In this document: one piece after another, positions 23,501 to 23,837 of the stretch | Layout: every line of letters begins with the position of its first letter | Numbering within the stretch: position 1 is the stretch's first letter | From: an uncultured Bacteroidales bacterium | GTDB taxonomy: Bacteria; Bacteroidota; Bacteroidia; Bacteroidales; UBA932 | Assembly (NCBI GenBank): GCA_904501835.1 | Contig: CAJGBW010000023.1 | Location: 1 to 23,837 of the forward strand | Length of the DNA: 23,837 nucleotides | Direction of reading: 5' to 3' | The notes under the pieces: model-generated | Seen by the model: the letters and a program-made list of their open reading frames with translations, nothing else | Told to the model about the DNA's origin: nothing | Database searches by the model: none | Position numbers and translations under genes: made by a program

Positions 23501-23837
23501 TTCCTTATTCTCAGTTTGGTGTGTTCCACTCTTATTATAAGGATGGTGCTACCTACAAACGTGAATATGCCGTGGGTGCGGGTCTTATCAACTCCTTCCG
23601 TTTGTCCAACCGTTTGAAAGCCTTCTTGGATTTGAAAGCGACTTTCCTGCGCGCTCGTACTCCCAAAATTAACACTCCTTATTCTAATGGTGCTTTGGCG
23701 ACTTCAGCCCTTTTGGGTGTAACTTACGACTTTGGCAAGAACTATTGGACTTCTTATAAAGATGCTCCCGACAGCTATGAATATGTCTTGAATCCTTTCA
23801 AGGACAACTGGTTTGTCGGCATTGCCGGTGGTGGTAC
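20503..23837 (+). CDS. Giant exported protein of tandem outer-membrane barrel-like modules (3' end cut by window)
   Basis: The frame opens at the ATG at 20503 and stays open for 1111 codons to the right edge, so the C-terminus is missing. A signal peptide (MKLFNNILKVVLLSAVLIFS..., cleavage AHA before Gln27) sends it through Sec. The rest is built of homologous modules beginning near residues 36, 243, 459, 667, 891 and 1098; five are whole and the sixth is just starting. Each has about eight alternating-residue strands and the same landmarks. GKW-x-x-P (Trp74, 282, 497, 707, 927) is followed by an RxGYQG-type block. H-A/L-D-x-LW comes next (His123, 332, 548, 757, 977), then IPY-x-x-x-G, G-x-G-x-INS and D-L-R-A-T. 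The Trp-to-His distance is 49-51 in all five. Single modules resemble small OmpA/OmpX-like barrels. I do not know a described protein with this array. It could be a string of separate barrels or one very large barrel. Confidence 0.85.
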   Translation, partial: MKLFNNILKVVLLSAVLIFSATLAHAQEKKYKVNKLWENVFVNAGAGASMLTEDNQGFFNGKVKGNFDVSVGKWFSPWFGLRIGYQGGILSEYVKENRSRLTTPVVFKGMNVYEASIRYGYTHADFLWNFSNTVAGYTRDRSFDFIPYINMGVFHSYHMDGQTFKREFAAGLGVINSIRLSDAFRMFLDLRATFVNGRNLKRPYTGGAFTATANAGLTYNIGKSWWTADVGRRNDLTLVHNPFFDNMFLSAMGGVSVLTEGNQVKGGNGNVTGSFDASLGKWFSPYFGGRIGYQGGMLSEWIKEARHGMSNIAAIYKDEPMYLSKMDYSYLHADILWDVLNTFVVKDNRPLGVALYAHMGYLNIRPTGQEFDKNGIGGGLGLYTNIKLIDKLDFVIDARAMVLKGESVGKDRSSAFAGTAFAGLAYKIGRQTFPQSKMFENVYEERVPTGPRPHVAGRMKDNWFLTVSGGGTLLWETGSDLGAAGVTPALDLTFGKWVTPWTAIRIGYQGYNMKTRSYDHRAALSPSIKTNKHGKSYYINSLNYGYVHADFLWDALNTFSYDRYRVWSLIPYTHMGVMRAFLQSGASYNREYVLGAGIINSFQVGPRASLFVDLRTTFIHNDLIRRKAPGSAISANALLGVEIDLGKVNFWKSHADTTTTTQPVLGRWKDNIFVSVGGGANLLYEDGFSFGPNLRPAAAFDIALGKWFSPDFGVRLGYQGGGISEWLDNPREVLAVNTGDLRGVEKYILEARSDYFHADVLWDMTNLIYPRAYNRIWSLIPYYHTGFYNVKTTERKLYSDGYAAGFGLINDLQVTPELSFYVDLRATILNGRNLGRGREFGYKGSVLAGLAYHIGGARNWIPASQFRLTGYQTALNKKLPTGPAPLLDNKFFDNIFLSLGGGVNMLTEDHISRAGFTPVVDLNIGKWITPSFGLRLGIQGMEMSELVRNDRGNLTPTHFVRGEETLYKVEMKYHYTHLDFLWNMNDSFTPYDANRFWSIIPYSQFGVFHSYYKDGATYKREYAVGAGLINSFRLSNRLKAFLDLKATFLRARTPKINTPYSNGALATSALLGVTYDFGKNYWTSYKDAPDSYEYVLNPFKDNWFVGIAGGG
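20608..23837 (+). repeat. Tandem protein-coding repeat: five full barrel modules plus a partial sixth
   Basis: Modules begin at about 20608, 21229, 21877, 22501, 23173 and 23797. Measured at the conserved Asn of the D/E-N motif that opens each module (residues 39, 246, 462, 671, 894, 1102), the periods are 207, 216, 209, 223 and 208 residues. The copies are clearly homologous as protein but have diverged at the DNA level, so the array is old rather than a fresh duplication. DNA similarity is still visible in the GKWFSP segments near 20715, 21343 and 22615. Confidence 0.88.

Noticed and set aside
20608..23837. Could the periodic array be a CRISPR array, an adhesin of immunoglobulin-like repeats or an assembly artefact?
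   Set aside because: The period is about 630 nt within one open frame, which excludes CRISPR. The copies differ throughout, which argues against misassembly. The strand pattern, dense in aromatic residues and Gly with short turns, fits outer-membrane barrels better than immunoglobulin-like adhesin domains.

Overview
The window looks like chromosomal DNA from a member of the Bacteroidales (phylum Bacteroidota). Four things point there: -7 elements of the form TAnnTTTG, in the best cases 19-20 nt after a TTG; many short lipoprotein signal peptides on enzymes; a type III glutamine synthetase; and families largely confined to this phylum (DUF4837, DUF4293). I saw no insertion sequence, phage gene, CRISPR array or rRNA. 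No stretch over 300 bases lacks a gene.

Layout. (1) Positions 1-7608 are all on the minus strand. Read in the direction of transcription they are: a nitroreductase, glutamine synthetase III, adenylosuccinate synthase, a small outer-membrane barrel, an endonuclease/phosphatase-family lipoprotein, and a GH89 alpha-N-acetylglucosaminidase lipoprotein that runs off the left edge. (2) Positions 7709-9542 (plus) hold an Fn3-like lipoprotein and an exported aldose 1-epimerase. (3) Positions 9602-10575 (minus) hold ruvX and def, overlapping by 4 nt. (4) Positions 10598-14921 (plus) are an envelope cluster: a membrane-anchored M23/LytM-domain protein, dxr, rseP and a DUF4837 lipoprotein, with overlapping or very close starts. 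(5) Positions 15012-15497 (plus) hold tRNA-Glu(TTC), rpsT and tRNA-Pro(CGG) with clear terminators. (6) A nucleoside phosphorylase (minus), a DUF4293 membrane protein and fabF follow. (7) From 18481 to the right edge is a two-gene unit: a lipoprotein with an OmpA-like domain and a TPR tail, then a very large exported protein of at least 1111 residues.

The most unusual content is that last gene. After a signal peptide it is a head-to-tail array of homologous beta-barrel-like modules of about 207-223 residues. Five are complete and a sixth begins before the window ends. Each carries the same motifs in the same order (a GKW-x-x-P / GYQGG block, an HAD-x-LW block, an IPY block, a D-L-R-A-T block). 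Module lengths and linkers alternate short-long-short-long-short, which suggests growth by duplication of two-module units. The upstream lipoprotein is 15 nt away and shares a canonical promoter, so it is the obvious candidate partner, perhaps an anchor or assembly factor. That function is inference only.

Limits: identifications rest on reading motifs by eye, with no database search. Family names for housekeeping enzymes are secure. The roles of the lipoproteins and of the barrel array are not.
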